A stretch of DNA of 28,020 bases from a virus: positions 1 through 28,020 of the IMG/VR virus record IMGVR_UViG_3300037584_004436; one strand, given 5' to 3'. Numbering within the stretch: position 1 is the stretch's first letter; the number at the start of each line of letters is the position of its first letter. A program made the position numbers and the translations under genes. The notes beneath the pieces are model-generated. The model saw only the letters and a list, made by a program, of their open reading frames with translations, made no database searches and had not been told where the DNA came from. Positions 5,781-12,793 of the stretch are shown here, in pieces.

Positions 5781-5932
5781 AAACATATACAGTATTAGTT
5801 AGTGAAAGCATAGCAAAGCAATACCTTGTTCATGCTAATTCAGAAGAAGAGGCTAAAGAAAACTATAAAGACGGAGAAGAGGAAAGTTGTAAAACTCTTG
5901 AAGAATTTGTAGTAGAAGTGGAGAAAGTTTAA
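5777..5932 (+). CDS. Small acidic hypothetical protein (51 aa)
   Basis: A 51-residue beta-alpha-beta-like protein (MKTYTVLVSE at the N-terminus, then an acidic helix and FVVEVEKV at the C-terminus), similar in form to small phage proteins that read as a single ferredoxin-like half. The start overlaps the previous stop (ATGA) with GAGG upstream; its TAA overlaps the next ATG at 5932. Confidence 0.65.
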   Translation: MKTYTVLVSESIAKQYLVHANSEEEAKENYKDGEEESCKTLEEFVVEVEKV

Positions 5933-6162
5933 TGACAACAAGCTACAGTAAAATAAAAGGCAGATCAAAAGGGTATCGATATAGGAACTCTATAGTTGAT
6001 CTACAAAGAGAACTTTGGAAAGAGAATGCCAAAAAAACTCCGAAAGAGTTGGGGATGGACGAGAGATTTGAAGACCACCCTGATGCTGACAAAGATAAAG
6101 ACATAGGTAGAATTAAGAGAATATCTACGTCAGGCATTCAAGATAGAAATATGGGGGACTAA
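5932..6162 (+). CDS. Small charged hypothetical protein (76 aa)
   Basis: Not recognised. The N-terminal 25 residues are basic (KGRSKGYRYRN) and the rest is highly charged, with many Asp/Lys. This suggests a flexible nucleic-acid-binding or adaptor protein. The gene ends directly before the methyltransferase start at 6163, with GGGGG near its end serving as ribosome binding site for that gene. Confidence 0.68.
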   Translation: MTTSYSKIKGRSKGYRYRNSIVDLQRELWKENAKKTPKELGMDERFEDHPDADKDKDIGRIKRISTSGIQDRNMGD

Positions 6163-7191
6163 ATGAACCGAGATCACATTGACCTTTGTTCGGGGATCGG
6201 TGGCTTTGCTTTAGGTTTCTCGTGGAGTAGTTTAAATACTACTCCCAAACTTTTCTGTGATACTGAAGAGTGGTGTAGAAAAGTAATAGCCAAGAATTTT
6301 CCGAAAGTACCAATAGCAAATGACGTTAAGGAGGTAGCAAATGACCCAAAAAGATTTATTCGAAGAAGACCATTCATCCTCACAAGTGGATATCCATGCC
6401 AACCATTTTCAGTTGCAGGTCGTAGGGGAGGCGAAGAAGATCCTCGCCACATCTATCCGTACATCCAAAGAATTGTTGAACAAGTCAGACCCTCTTGGAC
6501 AGTTTACGAAAATGTTTATGGACACTTCTCAATGGGACTTGACGAGGTTCTCTTTCAAATGGAAAGCATTGGTTACGCAACGAGGACGTTTGTGTTTCCG
6601 TCTAGTGCAATCGGAGCATTGCACAAAAGGGACAGAGTTTGGATCGTTGGGAAATACATGGGCGACACCGAACACGATGGATCATCTTCCACCGAGATCG
6701 GAGGAGGCAACGAAGAAACTACAGAACGGACACAGAAAGGGAAGAAAGCGACCAAGCAATCTAAGGGAGCAAGTAGATCCAAACACGATAAAACTGTATC
6801 CGACTCCGAGAGCCTCGGACGTAGAGGGGGGAATGGCGAGCAATGTGGAGATCAACAACGGAAGATTCTCGAGGAAGAACAAGGACGGAGTTCGGTGGGG
6901 AGTAAAGTTGAGGGATGCCGTGAATCACATGGAAACTTTTCCGACACCTCGAGCGAGCGAGTACAAGGATTGTGGAGCAGTTGGGAGCAAGAGTCAGATC
7001 CACATGGACAATCGGTCATATCTGTGTGCCAAAGTGAAAGACCCCCACAAACCATCTGGAAAGTTGAACCCAGTGTGGACAGAGTGGTTGATGGGTTACC
7101 CAAAAGGGTGGACAGAATTAAAGGACTAGGCAATGCAATAGTTCCTCAAAATGCCATGATAATAGCGAATGCAATAGAAAAAAGTTTATAG
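6163..7191 (+). CDS. C5-cytosine DNA methyltransferase (342 aa)
   Basis: The motifs of C5 methyltransferases occur in order: motif I (DLCSGIGGF, residues 7-15) for S-adenosylmethionine, motif IV PCQPFS with catalytic Cys79, motif VI ENV (116-118), motif VIII KRDRVW (from 155) and motif X GNAIVPQNA (from 323). It transfers a methyl group to cytosine in an unknown target, probably to resist host restriction. The target-recognition segment (about 165-300) is unusually low-complexity and rich in Ser/Glu/Gly/Lys. There the same DNA also encodes a second protein in the +1 frame (6341-7129), about 77% of this gene's length. The last motif WKVEPSVDRVVDGLPKRVDR before motif X is typical of phage enzymes, so the C-terminus looks intact and not frameshifted. 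Confidence 0.93.
   Translation: MNRDHIDLCSGIGGFALGFSWSSLNTTPKLFCDTEEWCRKVIAKNFPKVPIANDVKEVANDPKRFIRRRPFILTSGYPCQPFSVAGRRGGEEDPRHIYPYIQRIVEQVRPSWTVYENVYGHFSMGLDEVLFQMESIGYATRTFVFPSSAIGALHKRDRVWIVGKYMGDTEHDGSSSTEIGGGNEETTERTQKGKKATKQSKGASRSKHDKTVSDSESLGRRGGNGEQCGDQQRKILEEEQGRSSVGSKVEGCRESHGNFSDTSSERVQGLWSSWEQESDPHGQSVISVCQSERPPQTIWKVEPSVDRVVDGLPKRVDRIKGLGNAIVPQNAMIIANAIEKSL
6341..7129 (+). CDS. Nested gene inside the methyltransferase gene (+1 frame, 262 aa)
   Basis: A complete frame nested in the methyltransferase gene. Its ATG is preceded by a strong Shine-Dalgarno, AAGGAGG (6328-6334), 6 bases upstream, which the outer gene does not need. The protein is low in random-frame character: WATPNT (107-112), YPTPRASD (153-160) and FPTPRASE (200-207) form three related repeats, and the C-terminus (242-262) contains LNPVWTEWLMGYPKGWTEL. 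I know this PTP-A-D and LNP...EWLMG.P.GWT pattern from phage and prophage proteins found with C5 methyltransferases. Function is unknown; a role as methyltransferase partner or specificity factor is inference. The outer frame is also conserved-looking, so a simple frameshift artefact is unlikely. Confidence 0.85.
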   Translation: MTQKDLFEEDHSSSQVDIHANHFQLQVVGEAKKILATSIRTSKELLNKSDPLGQFTKMFMDTSQWDLTRFSFKWKALVTQRGRLCFRLVQSEHCTKGTEFGSLGNTWATPNTMDHLPPRSEEATKKLQNGHRKGRKRPSNLREQVDPNTIKLYPTPRASDVEGGMASNVEINNGRFSRKNKDGVRWGVKLRDAVNHMETFPTPRASEYKDCGAVGSKSQIHMDNRSYLCAKVKDPHKPSGKLNPVWTEWLMGYPKGWTELKD

Positions 7192-7200
7192 AATTGTGGT

Positions 7201-7381
7201 CGGCATTGCCTCCTTTCAGTGCGATGGTGGAATATCGTGTCTTCAATGTCGTAGATGTCTTGTTAGAATATGCCCACAGAGGGGGTTTTTATATATATTT
7301 TTACCCCGTTTATTCCATATCTAACAAGGGAAATGCCGAATGCCGTAATGATAACAAGGCAAAATCTACGAAAATCCACCA
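7201..7381 (+). ncRNA. Candidate structured leader RNA before the gene at 7401
   Basis: The 209 bases between the methyltransferase stop and the next ATG hold no supportable gene but many complementary segments. The strongest is 7259-7272 with 7316-7328 (13 bp, one bulged A). Inside it GGGGT/ACCCC (7282-7286, 7303-7307) pair. Outside it 7249-7256 pairs with 7364-7371 (8 bp), and 7225-7231 with 7375-7381 (7 bp). CGGCATT (7201-7207) can pair with either copy of a tandem AATGCCG repeat (7332-7338, 7339-7345). The structure ends just before the Shine-Dalgarno at 7391, so it could control translation. The RNA class is not recognised. Confidence 0.42.
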
Positions 7382-7400
7382 CTTAATAATAGGAGATGAA

Positions 7401-7688
7401 ATGAAACCAAGCACAGTTAAAATGTTAAAAAAAGCAACTAAAAAGAAATACGACACGCAACACATGAATTATAATAATGCAGACTCGTATTACATAGAGA
7501 TCTTTACGAATGTAAGAAGAGTTATAAAAGTTGAGGCAACAACAGAGAAACAAGCGATAAGCAGAGCTTTGAAAAAAGAAGAAAGAAGATTGTGGAATAA
7601 TCTTGGCTATAAGTTTATTGATTGTGATTACAATATAGTTGAGGAAAAAGATTATGAGACCCATAGACAGAATCATAAAAAAACTTGA
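7401..7688 (+). CDS. Small basic hypothetical protein (95 aa)
   Basis: Not recognised. The N-terminus is Lys-rich (KMLKKATKKKYD), followed by a beta-alpha-beta-like region (YYIEIFTNV..VIKVEATTEKQAI) and an Arg/Lys-rich helix. The ATG at 7401 follows AGGAG (7391-7395). The open frame extends further upstream, but that part lies in the structured leader and has no good ribosome binding site, so I use the later start. It overlaps the next gene. Size and charge suggest nucleic-acid binding; no named domain. Confidence 0.7.
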   Translation: MKPSTVKMLKKATKKKYDTQHMNYNNADSYYIEIFTNVRRVIKVEATTEKQAISRALKKEERRLWNNLGYKFIDCDYNIVEEKDYETHRQNHKKT

Positions 7689-7827
7689 AGACGATGCAGT
7701 GATGTATTCATCTGTTGGTATGGATAAAGAGGCAAAAGAAGCTAGGAGACTTGCGTCTAAGTACACAGAGATGAAGTACAGAGGAGACGTAGATATAATT
7801 AAAAGGGAGAAAGATAAGAATGAGTAA
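7654..7827 (+). CDS. Small charged helical protein (57 aa)
   Basis: Not recognised. Almost entirely helical by composition (MRPIDRIIKKLEDDAVMYSS, then Glu/Ala/Arg-rich), with no motif. The ATG at 7654 is chosen because GAGG lies 9 bases upstream; an earlier TTG at 7639 is unlikely. It overlaps both neighbours in a coupled run leading to the helicase. Confidence 0.6.
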   Translation: MRPIDRIIKKLEDDAVMYSSVGMDKEAKEARRLASKYTEMKYRGDVDIIKREKDKNE

Positions 7828-8047
7828 TATTATACCATTTCCACATAGAATGAAGAGAACAGAAAAGCCTGTTCCTAAAGTATGTGAGTTGGCTGCGGAT
7901 CAATTTGAAAAAATTATTATTCTTGGAACGCACAAAAACGACAGTTTAATTCAGATGATTACAACAATAAAAGATCCTGCCGAAATTCTTTGGCATCTTG
8001 AATCTGCAAAGATTACACTTCTGCATGGTTTTGAGGAGGACGAGTAA
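7820..8047 (+). CDS. Small hypothetical protein before the helicase (75 aa)
   Basis: Not recognised. It starts MSNIIPFPHR, then a largely helical acidic domain ending in EEDE. The stop codon overlaps the helicase start at 8047. Constant neighbourhood with the helicase suggests a replication accessory role, but there is no direct motif evidence. Confidence 0.68.
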   Translation: MSNIIPFPHRMKRTEKPVPKVCELAADQFEKIIILGTHKNDSLIQMITTIKDPAEILWHLESAKITLLHGFEEDE

Positions 8048-9498
8048 TGTCATTCAAATACAAAACAAAACCATACGAGCATCAAGAAGAAGCTCTACTT
8101 AAAAGTTTTAACAGAAAAAATTATGCTTATTTTATGGAGATGGGTTGTGGTAAGTCAAAAGTTTTGATTGATAACATAACTTGGCTATACGAAAACAAAC
8201 ACATAGATACTGCCATAATTATTGCACCGAAAGGTGTGTATATGAATTGGAAAAACTCGGAGATCCCAACCCATTTACCTGACGATGTGCCAAACAATGT
8301 ATATGTATGGAAGTCAGGAGCAAACAAAACCGAAAAAATTGTATTAGAAGAGAGTGTTAGGACTAGAGATAAATTAAGAATACTACTAGTGAATGTTGAA
8401 GCCTTTGCTACGGCAAAAGTTAAAAGATATTTAGAGGCATTTATTCATCGAAGTAATTTTCTATTGGCAGTTGATGAATCTACAACAATAAAAAACATCA
8501 AAGCCAAAAGAACAAAAGAAATTTTAAAACTAGGACAATCAGCTAACTATAGAAGAATACTTACAGGTTCTCCTATCACACAATCTCCTATGGATTTATA
8601 TTCACAATGTTATTTTTTGGACAAGGAATTGTTAGGATTTGATAGCTATTGGTCTTTCCAAGGTCGGTATGCCATAATTAGGCAAACCAGGATAGGCAAT
8701 CACAGTTTTCAACAGATAGTTGGTTTTAGAAATTTAGAAGAACTAACAGACAAACTATATAACTTTTCTTACAGGGTTACGAAAGAACAAGCTTTGGATC
8801 TACCAGAAAAGATATATACAACAAGACAAGTTAATTTAACATCAGATCAAATTAAACATTACAATAGTATGAAAAATGTAGCCGTGGCATTTCTTGAAAG
8901 TGGCGACATGGTTACTGCACCCGAGGTCATGACTCGGTTACTTAGATTACAACAACTTTTATGTGGGTATCTTGTAACAGATGATGGAGAAACTGTTGAG
9001 ATAGCAAACCACAGAATAGATGCCATGCTTGATACAATAAAGGAGATGGATGGTAAAGTTATCATATGGTCTAGGTTTCGTCATGACATCAGGAAGATTA
9101 GAAAAGCTTTGGAGAAAGACTATGGATCGGGAACCGTGGTTACTTATTATGGCGACACCTCACAAGAAGATAGAGACAAAGCCATAAATAGGTTTCAGAA
9201 TGACGAGGGTACAAGATTCTTTGTTGGTAATGCACAAACTGCGGGAAGAGGTTTGACACTTACTGCAGCCACAAATGTAATTTATTATTCTAATGATTTT
9301 AATCTTGAAACTAGGATACAATCAGAGGACAGATGTCATAGGATCGGACAAAAGAACAATGTGTTGTATGTTGATTTGGTTGTTCCTGATAGTATCGATA
9401 TTCATATAGTAAAAGTTTTACAATCAAAAATTACATTGGCAGGAAAGACATTGGGAGAGGAGGCTAGAAAATGGTTGAAAGTTTCACCTAAAAAATAA
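8047..9498 (+). CDS. SNF2-type DEAD/DEAH-box helicase (483 aa)
   Basis: A superfamily 2 helicase/translocase core with two RecA-like lobes. The N-terminal Tyr10-x-His-Gln13 acts as the Q-motif region, Walker A is GCGKS (33-37), motif II is DEST (143-146), motif III is LTGSP soon after, and motif VI is QSEDRCHRIGQ (425-435), diagnostic of the SNF2 group. At 483 residues it is a compact phage version without extra chromatin domains. It should use ATP to move along or remodel DNA during replication or recombination. GAGGAGG precedes the ATG, and the start overlaps the preceding stop. A promoter follows the gene, so downstream replication genes may be separately transcribed. Confidence 0.93.
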   Translation: MSFKYKTKPYEHQEEALLKSFNRKNYAYFMEMGCGKSKVLIDNITWLYENKHIDTAIIIAPKGVYMNWKNSEIPTHLPDDVPNNVYVWKSGANKTEKIVLEESVRTRDKLRILLVNVEAFATAKVKRYLEAFIHRSNFLLAVDESTTIKNIKAKRTKEILKLGQSANYRRILTGSPITQSPMDLYSQCYFLDKELLGFDSYWSFQGRYAIIRQTRIGNHSFQQIVGFRNLEELTDKLYNFSYRVTKEQALDLPEKIYTTRQVNLTSDQIKHYNSMKNVAVAFLESGDMVTAPEVMTRLLRLQQLLCGYLVTDDGETVEIANHRIDAMLDTIKEMDGKVIIWSRFRHDIRKIRKALEKDYGSGTVVTYYGDTSQEDRDKAINRFQNDEGTRFFVGNAQTAGRGLTLTAATNVIYYSNDFNLETRIQSEDRCHRIGQKNNVLYVDLVVPDSIDIHIVKVLQSKITLAGKTLGEEARKWLKVSPKK

Positions 9499-9510
9499 AT
9501 AAGATATTAT

Positions 9511-9540
9511 TTGACATTATGGAAAATTATAGGGTAAAAT
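9511..9540 (+). promoter_or_regulatory. Sigma70-like promoter for the core replication operon
   Basis: Consensus TTGACA (9511-9516), an 18-base spacer, and TAAAAT (9535-9540), 18 bases before the ATG at 9559. It resembles the promoter at 3596-3625. It lies in the only clear gap inside the replication module, just after the helicase stop. Confidence 0.72.
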
Positions 9541-9558
9541 AAGAAAAAGGAGAATTAA

Positions 9559-9783
9559 ATGGATCCAGACAAGTGGAAATCAGTGGCAGTGCCAATTAAA
9601 ACTTGGGACATGTTAAAAAAAATGTCAGAAGGTAATGACAGATCTATAGGTGGAGAAATAACAAACCTAGCTAAAAGAGAATATGTATTCTTTTCAGCAA
9701 ATCTTAAAAATTCCCCTGATCATGAAGAAGCATTCATGGGACTTTACAAAGAAAAAGTTGACAAAGATAAGCCTGAAGTTTAA
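9559..9783 (+). CDS. Candidate ribbon-helix-helix DNA-binding protein (74 aa)
   Basis: Residues 6-43 fit the ribbon-helix-helix (CopG/Arc-like) pattern: a short strand KSVAVPIKTWDMLKKMSEG, then a loop with DRSIGGEITNLAKREY as the second helix. Such dimers bind palindromic operators. The gene is the first after the promoter at 9511, and its stop codon lies inside a perfect 18-bp palindrome (9773-9790), a possible operator for this protein or a hairpin. The C-terminal third is charged and probably flexible. Autoregulation is an inference from position only. Confidence 0.65.
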   Translation: MDPDKWKSVAVPIKTWDMLKKMSEGNDRSIGGEITNLAKREYVFFSANLKNSPDHEEAFMGLYKEKVDKDKPEV

Positions 9784-9790
9784 ACTTCAG
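9773..9790. promoter_or_regulatory. Perfect 18-bp palindrome at the end of the RHH gene
   Basis: CTGAAGTTT followed directly by AAACTTCAG. It includes the last codons and TAA of the gene ending at 9783. As RNA it would give a 7-bp stem with a TTAA loop, but no T tract follows, so it is a poor Rho-independent terminator. It may be a protein-binding site or an mRNA-processing hairpin in front of the operon at 9836. Confidence 0.6.
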
Positions 9791-9835
9791 ATTCAATACC
9801 GAAGGGTATAAACTTTAACGTAGAAGGAGAGAACG

Positions 9836-10405
9836 ATGAGTGATGTGTTTTCACTATTCGAAGAAGAGGCAGCTGACCCTCAAGCATTTAATAAAGTTAG
9901 CGAAGGAGAGACTACAAAACTCTCTTCATTAATTAGGCAATCAATCGATCTTGGTAAAGAGGTCGAGCTTGCTGAAAAACATCTAAAAGACTTACAACAA
10001 AGAAAAAGAACTGTTGATGAGGAAGACATTCCATCATTAATGGATCAACTAGGTGTTGAAAGTTTAACTGTTGATGGCAACAAAGTTTCCATAGATAAAT
10101 ATGTATCGGCTAGAATTCCTGACGATAGAAGGGAAGAAGCATTTAGTTTCATTCGTTCTATTGGCGAAGGCGATATAATTAAGAATGAAGTTGTTGTCGG
10201 ATTTGGTATGGGTCAAGATAATGTAGCAGGATCCGTGGTTGATGATTTACGCAACAAGGGATTAGAACCTGCACAAAAGACACATATCCACCCAATGACA
10301 CTGAGGACTTGGGCGAAGAACCGAATAGAAAAAGGCGATACGATAGACTTTGATCTGTTTGGTGTTTATGTTGGTAACCGTGCAAAAATAAGGGGAGCAA
10401 AATAA
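9836..10405 (+). CDS. Conserved podoviral replication-region protein (189 aa)
   Basis: Residues about 30-75 form a coiled coil (LIRQSIDLGKEVELAEKHLK...) leading to DIPSLMDQLGVESLTVDGNKVSI, then a globular C-terminal part with KTHIHPMTLRTWAKNRIEKG and DLFGVYVGNRAKI. I recognise this overall layout (coiled coil, an IP.LM..LG..SL stretch, a HP.TL...... E.G segment, FGVYVG..AKI at the end) from proteins encoded near the primase and SSB genes of T7-like marine phages, where the function is not assigned. AAGGAGAG precedes the ATG; the stop overlaps the next start at 10405. A DNA-replication accessory role fits the neighbourhood. Confidence 0.82.
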   Translation: MSDVFSLFEEEAADPQAFNKVSEGETTKLSSLIRQSIDLGKEVELAEKHLKDLQQRKRTVDEEDIPSLMDQLGVESLTVDGNKVSIDKYVSARIPDDRREEAFSFIRSIGEGDIIKNEVVVGFGMGQDNVAGSVVDDLRNKGLEPAQKTHIHPMTLRTWAKNRIEKGDTIDFDLFGVYVGNRAKIRGAK

Positions 10406-11196
10406 TGAAAAGTGCCGTTGCGTCAAAGAAAGCTACAGATGTAGCAGTTTCTGATCTTTCATCTTTATTAGAGGAAGAGGCAGGAGCAGGACTTGAGAAC
10501 TTTACAACAGAGGACATGCAGATACCTTTTATAAGGATCTTGCAAGCTTTGTCTCCACAGTTGAACAAACAAGATAGTTTGTATATCAAAGGTGCTGAAC
10601 AAGGCGATATATTTAATACTGTATCACAACAAGTGTACAAGGCAGAAGAAGGTATTACTGTAGTTCCTTGTTTCTTTGAGAAAAAGTTCTTGGAGTTTGC
10701 TTTAAGATCTACAGGTGGTGGTTTTATAAAAGAACTAGCATTTAACGATAAGGACATAACATTAGCAACAAGAGATGGTGCAGCCGAAATTTTGCCTTCG
10801 GGTAATGAGTTGGTTAGAACTCATCAACATGTTGTTATGGCTATGGATAATGAAACCAAGCTAGGTGCTCCTGCTATTCTTGATATGAAAAAGACACAAC
10901 TAAAAGTGTCTCGTAGATGGAATACATTAAAGAATGGTATCAGATTACCTTCGGGTAAGCCAATGCCATTGTATGGAACTGCTTGGAATATTCAAACCAT
11001 AGCAGAAAGTAATGACCAAGGTAGTTGGTATAACTACAAGGTTGAACGAGTCTATGACATCACGAAAGAAATAGAAGCGATGATGTTAGAGGCTAGAACT
11101 ATGTATCAAAGCTTCAGAAAAGGGGAGATTAAAACGGCTTCTGCACCTGCTGATGAAATGCAGAGTGCACAGAAGGATGATGAAATACCGTTTTAA
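10405..11196 (+). CDS. SSB-like replication protein with DDEIPF tail (263 aa)
   Basis: The C-terminus is DDEIPF (258-263), nearly the acidic tip of bacterial single-stranded-DNA-binding proteins (DDDIPF), which docks replication partners. It follows a flexible Ala/Ser/Gln-rich linker. The N-terminal region (about 25-230) is a mixed globular domain with basic and aromatic residues that could bind ssDNA; no SSB family signature is clear in it. Similar proteins sit at this place in other podovirus replication modules. It overlaps the preceding gene, and a Rho-independent terminator follows. Its tail and that of the primase downstream (TEEAPF) are alike, perhaps competing for one host or phage partner. 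Confidence 0.78.
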   Translation: MKSAVASKKATDVAVSDLSSLLEEEAGAGLENFTTEDMQIPFIRILQALSPQLNKQDSLYIKGAEQGDIFNTVSQQVYKAEEGITVVPCFFEKKFLEFALRSTGGGFIKELAFNDKDITLATRDGAAEILPSGNELVRTHQHVVMAMDNETKLGAPAILDMKKTQLKVSRRWNTLKNGIRLPSGKPMPLYGTAWNIQTIAESNDQGSWYNYKVERVYDITKEIEAMMLEARTMYQSFRKGEIKTASAPADEMQSAQKDDEIPF

Positions 11197-11208
11197 TTGA
11201 ATGAAAGT

Positions 11209-11244
11209 CGTGGCTGGTCCTCCAAGCCACGGCTCTTTTTTTTT
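11209..11244 (+). terminator. Rho-independent terminator between SSB-like and primase genes
   Basis: Stem CGTGGCTGG (11209-11217) with CC-a-AGCCACG (11222-11231, one bulged A), loop TCCT, then a run of nine T residues (11236-11244). It lies between the stop at 11196 and the GTG start at 11255, and should reduce transcription into the primase gene unless read through. Confidence 0.88.
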
Positions 11245-11254
11245 GGAGTGAAGA

Positions 11255-12793
11255 GTGAATTTAGCAGAAGAATTATTAGAAGCATTTAGTGGGTTTAGTA
11301 CGGCTCATGGGCAGACAGAAGTGTCTCAAGAACGTACGGCAGGAAAACAGAAAGCAAAATCATTTATAGTAAGAAATCCTCTTACTTTGGAATTGATAGA
11401 AGGGCACATCAACGGCAAAAAAGGTGTTGGTGCGATCCCAATAAACGAAGAAAATAAGTGCAAGTTTGGTGCATTGGATATAGATCAGTATCCATTAGAT
11501 CACAATAAATTAGTTGATAAACTAGCAGAACTCAAAGTACCATGTATCGTGTGCCGTAGTAAATCGGGTGGTGCACATATTTTTTTCTTTTTTAAGGAAT
11601 GGATGAATGCTGGGGACTTTAGGGACAAGGCTGCTGAAATATCTTCTGCTCTTGGGCATGGTCGGTGCGAAATATTCCCGAAGCAGGAACAGATTCTTGT
11701 CGAGCGGGGGGATGTGGGTAACTTCATTAATCTGCCATATTTTGACTCGGATCAAACACTCCGTTATGCAATCCTCAAAAAAAGAACAAGCTATATCGAG
11801 GCATCACTCTCGGAGTTCATCAAGCAAATACACAAAGTCAAAACGAGTCCCAAAGATTTTTTAAAATTACCGATAGGCGGACCTGTTGACTTGTTACCTA
11901 ATTATATACCTTGTCTTAGAACAAAACTAGCAATAGGAGTGTTTGAGGGCGAAAGAAACAGAACTGCATTTCATTTAGGTGTGTTTTTACAAAGACTTGA
12001 TCCTAGTAATTGGAAAACAAAACTTGAAGAACACAACATGAAAGATTTTAATCCGCCATTATCTGCATCAGAAGTTGTAGCCATTCAAAATACATTAGAG
12101 AAAAAAGAATATCAGTATCTTTGCAAAGAAGAGCCTATGTCTTCACACTGCAATCAGAGTGTATGTCGAACTATGAAATTAGGTATAGGTGCTACATCGA
12201 TGCCAACAATAAGTGGCTTGTCTGTTATTTTATCCGAGCCAAGATTGTGGTTTGTAGATATAGGTGGTCAGAGATTAGAGATAACCACAGAAGAATTACA
12301 AGCACCTCGTTTGTTTCAGCGAGCATGTATGGAACAATTAAAAGTTATGCCTCCTAAATTAAAAGATGCAGATTGGGAATCAACAGTTAATGATTTGATG
12401 GAAAAGTGCAATGAGATACAAGTTCCCGAAGAATTAACATACAAGGGTCAGTTTGTATCTATACTTGAATCTTACTGTACAGGTCGAGTTCAAGCACAAA
12501 CTTTTGAAGAAGTTATGTTGGGTAAACCATATACTGAAGTAGAAGAAGGTAGAACATATTTTAGATTAGACTCGTTGATGGAGTTCATGCGACAGAAAAA
12601 GTTTGATAGTTACACGAGAGCACAAGTACAAGAAAGACTCAAAGAGATAAACAACGAAGAAAGTTCTATTGTAAAAAAATTTAAAACATCAGCAGGTAAA
12701 TGGAAATCAGTTAGAGTTTGGTGGATACCAGAGTTTGCTTCTGAAGTAGAAATTGCAGATGTACTTATTGAAACAGAGGAGGCTCCGTTCTAA
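11255..12793 (+). CDS. Archaeo-eukaryotic-type (AEP) DNA primase (512 aa)
   Basis: The N-terminal domain has the AEP layout: DID (75-77) as the metal-binding acidic pair, SKSGGAH (102-108) with the catalytic His108, and a third acidic/basic block around Glu139 (EIFPKQ), followed by GNFINLPYF. This resembles primases of the TOTE type. The middle contains a Cys/His cluster (CKEEPMSSHCNQSVCRT, about 290-306) that may bind zinc. The C-terminal part is helical and ends in ETEEAPF, similar to an SSB tail. The product would make primers for the polymerase at 14862. The start is GTG at 11255, with GGAG 6 bases upstream. No helicase domain is fused; the helicases are separate genes. Confidence 0.85.
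   Translation: MNLAEELLEAFSGFSTAHGQTEVSQERTAGKQKAKSFIVRNPLTLELIEGHINGKKGVGAIPINEENKCKFGALDIDQYPLDHNKLVDKLAELKVPCIVCRSKSGGAHIFFFFKEWMNAGDFRDKAAEISSALGHGRCEIFPKQEQILVERGDVGNFINLPYFDSDQTLRYAILKKRTSYIEASLSEFIKQIHKVKTSPKDFLKLPIGGPVDLLPNYIPCLRTKLAIGVFEGERNRTAFHLGVFLQRLDPSNWKTKLEEHNMKDFNPPLSASEVVAIQNTLEKKEYQYLCKEEPMSSHCNQSVCRTMKLGIGATSMPTISGLSVILSEPRLWFVDIGGQRLEITTEELQAPRLFQRACMEQLKVMPPKLKDADWESTVNDLMEKCNEIQVPEELTYKGQFVSILESYCTGRVQAQTFEEVMLGKPYTEVEEGRTYFRLDSLMEFMRQKKFDSYTRAQVQERLKEINNEESSIVKKFKTSAGKWKSVRVWWIPEFASEVEIADVLIETEEAPF

Noticed and set aside
6163-7191. Methyltransferase broken by a frameshift
   Set aside because: Motif X and the preceding phage-type motif are in the same frame as motifs I-VIII, so the outer gene is intact and the inner frame is a separate nested gene.
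7194-7400. Longer N-terminus for the 95-aa protein
   Set aside because: The upstream in-frame start has no good ribosome binding site, and the sequence there is structured and of odd composition; ATG 7401 has AGGAG at proper distance.
10179-10757. Leftward 192-residue open frame
   Set aside because: Antisense shadow of the 189-aa and SSB-like genes, which have Shine-Dalgarno sites and coherent proteins.
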